Shown here: positions 5,113-5,510 of the stretch, one piece after another | How the letters are laid out: each line of letters begins with the position of its first letter | Position numbering within the stretch: the first letter of the stretch is position 1 | NCBI GenBank assembly: GCA_030153045.1 | Contig: JASLID010000066.1 | Coordinates: 1 to 5,510 of the forward strand | DNA from: Flavobacterium sp. | Lineage (GTDB): Bacteria > Bacteroidota > Bacteroidia > Flavobacteriales > Flavobacteriaceae | DNA length: 5,510 nucleotides | Reading direction: 5' to 3' | Notes under the pieces: model-generated | What the model was told of the DNA's origin: nothing | The model's database searches: none | Seen by the model: the letters and a program-made list of their open reading frames with translations, nothing else | Position numbers and translations under genes: made by a program

Positions 5113-5510
5113 TTACTCAATTCCGTACTTATCAATCAAATAAATTAAGGAAGTCATTGTGGCTGCTCCTAATTCTAATTCTCTTTTGTTAACCGCATCG
5201 AAAGTATCGTTTGCAGCGTGATGGTAATCGAAATAGCGTTGTGAATCTGGTTTTAAACCCACTTTTACTAATTTGGGTGACGTTAAGGGTTCAATATCGG
5301 AACCACCGTGTCCTTTTGTAAAACTGTGAACAAAATAAGGCTCAAAAAGATTTCTAAAACTTGAAATTTTAGCCAAATTAGCGTCAGATCCTTCAACCGA
5401 AAAACCTCTTGGAACAAATCCCCCCGAATCACTTTCCAAAGCAAAAATGTGGTTTTCATTGTTTTTTTGAGCCAATTCGGCATATTTTATACCTCCTCTT
5501 AAGCCATTTT
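5113..5510 (-). CDS. M28-family zinc metallopeptidase (carboxypeptidase Q-like), C-terminal part only
   Basis: The frame is open from the right window edge to the stop at 5113-5115 and gives about 132 C-terminal residues. The visible start reads NGLRGGIKYAEL, which in M28 enzymes directly follows the catalytic Glu-Glu; that pair, the first zinc ligands and the N-terminal signal lie outside the window. ALESDSGGFVPRGF (near 5418-5440) carries the Asp (5428-5430) that corresponds to a zinc ligand in carboxypeptidase Q. YFDYHHAANDT holds the last His ligand (one of the two at 5218-5223). GGSDIEPL and the closing helix ELGAATMTSLIYLIDKYG also fit. The family removes amino acids from peptides and in Bacteroidota is usually exported. 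There is no start codon in the window; TTG codons near 5475 are internal. It converges on creD and shares only its terminator, so no functional link is implied. Confidence 0.92.
   Translation of the reverse strand, partial: NGLRGGIKYAELAQKNNENHIFALESDSGGFVPRGFSVEGSDANLAKISSFRNLFEPYFVHSFTKGHGGSDIEPLTSPKLVKVGLKPDSQRYFDYHHAANDTFDAVNKRELELGAATMTSLIYLIDKYGIE

Overview
The window looks like an AT-rich chromosomal segment of a Bacteroidota bacterium, most likely Flavobacteriaceae (Flavobacterium or a close relative). This rests on KdsA and CreD protein sequences of flavobacterial character, A-rich Shine-Dalgarno-poor starts, TTTG-type -7 promoter elements, and a secreted protein with a signal peptide ending in Ala-Gln. 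This is recognition from the sequence, not a database search. No tRNA, rRNA, insertion sequence, CRISPR array or phage gene was seen.

Layout: (1) 1-761, the 3'-most ~93% of kdsA (Kdo-8-phosphate synthase, LPS inner-core sugar), followed 18 nt later by a secreted, probably outer-membrane beta-barrel protein of unknown function (780-1628). This unit ends at a strong intrinsic terminator (1640-1678). (2) 1710-3285, a tight three-gene operon: a polytopic membrane protein of unknown function, a membrane-anchored YiiX/YebB-type permuted NlpC/P60 cysteine hydrolase, and a small winged-helix regulator that starts with TTG. (3) 3340-5058, a small three-helix membrane protein followed by creD, an inner-membrane protein linked to envelope integrity. 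(4) A bidirectional terminator (5076-5108), then on the minus strand the C-terminal part of an M28-family zinc peptidase that runs off the right edge.

The most interesting feature is a 31-bp element found twice (1681-1711 and 3300-3330, 27/31 identical). It is built on a palindrome, TACTTTG-N5-CAAAGTA; the second copy is a perfect 9-1-9 palindrome. One copy lies directly in front of the regulator-containing operon and the other directly in front of the small membrane protein-creD operon. Each overlaps the likely -7 promoter element. The simplest reading is a local regulon: the winged-helix protein controls its own operon and the adjacent creD operon through matched operators. The module would thus put two unknown membrane proteins, a surface cysteine hydrolase and CreD under one switch, in place of the CreBC two-component system that controls creD in E. 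coli. The stimulus and the biochemical output cannot be read from the sequence.
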